DNA of 64,000 nucleotides from Peromyscus leucopus (taxonomy: Eukaryota; Chordata; Mammalia; Rodentia; Cricetidae). The stretch lies in NCBI RefSeq assembly GCF_004664715.2, contig NC_051067.1, positions 66,358,982-66,422,981 on the forward strand, in the 5' to 3' direction. The notes below the pieces were generated by a model that did no database searches, was not told the DNA's origin, and saw nothing but the letters and a program-made list of their open reading frames with translations. Below, piece by piece: positions 63,183 to 64,000 of this stretch (its first letter is position 1; every line of letters begins with the position of its first letter). Position numbers and translations under genes: made by a program.

Positions 63183-64000
63183 ATACACTTGTATATATGC
63201 GTAAGTATTAAATGAAATATATAGAGTGCATATATAAATGTACATGATATATAGTTACATGAATATATGCAAATGTATTTTGTAGCCATATAAAATACAT
63301 TTACTTTATATACCTTTTATTGCATGTAATGATGTATTTTATAGATATTTACGTGTGTTTATATAAGCAAGGTTTGAAGTAATGTTAAATGTGAAGGATA
63401 TTATTTCTTAATTTTAGGTTAGTTTCTTTTAAATTGTGTTTTAAATTCTCTATGTTAGAGTTTATTTCAAGCATCTATTCATTTTCTTCCTTTTGGTAAA
63501 TAAAATGGTTTTGATGTTATCACTAAGAAGGAGGAGGAGGATGGGGGAATCAGCTAAAGAACAGAACCAAGCATCTCCAGCAGTAGAACACCTGAAGTGG
63601 GAGGGGCTTGGTAGGACAACCAACCGGAAGCAACCATGAAAATGAAGCCTAAGCAGTGAGCAAGTGAGTGGTCAAAGACAAGTGAGGGCCAAGGGCAGAC
63701 CTAATTCTGTAGGTTCTTGCAGGTGCCCTACGGATTTGGCCCTTTATCCGCATTAGAAACAGGATGTGTATATTTTTTTATGTGATTTGTATGAGTCAAT
63801 ACTTTAGATATATTGATGTAGCTGCTGTCTTATCAAGGTTTTAGTAGTAATAAAATGATCATTTCCAGTAAATTAAATATATAATACAAAAATATTGAAG
63901 GCATGTATCAGTTTTCCTGGAACGAGTAGGATATTTTCAGCTGGAGACACAGCTTTACAGCTGGAACCTTAACCTTTACCAGGACCTGCATCCCTGAAGT
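63183..64000. other. No gene recognised; AT-rich end of window
   Basis: About 63183-63420 is strongly AT-rich with TATA/ACAT words. The remainder is unique sequence. No exon was identified. Confidence 0.5.

Noticed and set aside
26995..64000. Exons of RSU1, the next gene in human order
   Set aside because: I saw no leucine-rich-repeat coding exon or matching splice sites. RSU1 probably begins beyond the window.

Overview
This is rodent nuclear DNA, most likely from a cricetid (hamster, vole or deer-mouse group). B1 SINEs with a cricetid-looking '...gtgtagctttg...cctttcctgga...' variant are present at several sites. They occur with B2/B3-, B4- and ID-like SINEs, ERVL-MaLR-type LTRs, ERVK-type solo LTRs, many dinucleotide microsatellites and a URR1-type hAT element. 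Family names are by eye and cannot be confirmed without a repeat library. The gene pair PTER - C1QL3 identifies the locus as the counterpart of human chromosome 10p13.

Layout. 1-17 kb holds the 3' part of PTER (phosphotriesterase-related protein, an amidohydrolase-fold enzyme) on the + strand. The last two coding exons are at 9622-9762 and 16243-16453, followed by a 3'UTR with AATAAA signals ending near 17.0 kb; earlier exons lie left of the window. 17.2-27 kb holds the complete two-exon coding region of C1QL3 (C1q-like 3, a secreted synaptic organiser) on the - strand: exon 1 at 25559-26146 and exon 2 at 19609-19788, 255 codons in total. Its CpG island and a TATA/initiator-type promoter lie near 26.97 kb. 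The two genes converge tail to tail, and their candidate poly(A) signals are about 250 bp apart. From about 27 to 64 kb I see no exon of a host gene; by human synteny this is the spacer towards RSU1. It becomes increasingly repeat-rich.

The repeat landscape is the most structured part of the right half. There is a three-layer nested LTR insertion at 39.4-40.7 kb, whose innermost solo LTR has a perfect 6-bp target duplication. Two near-identical solo LTRs (346 and 347 bp) lie in opposite orientation at 46.5 and 51.7 kb, each with its own perfect 6-bp duplication. A minus-strand ERVK-like LTR/leader with a tRNA-Lys-type primer binding site is split by the first of these. A 225-bp URR1-type hAT element has a perfect 8-bp duplication, and a short retroposed mRNA 3' end with a 14-bp duplication sits inside a SINE at 55.8 kb. 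In contrast, about 16.5-30.7 kb around C1QL3 is almost free of recognisable SINEs.

I found no evidence of a novel multi-gene system. The window is an ordinary mammalian locus whose interest lies in the C1QL3 promoter/leader, the convergent 3' ends and the transposon stratigraphy.
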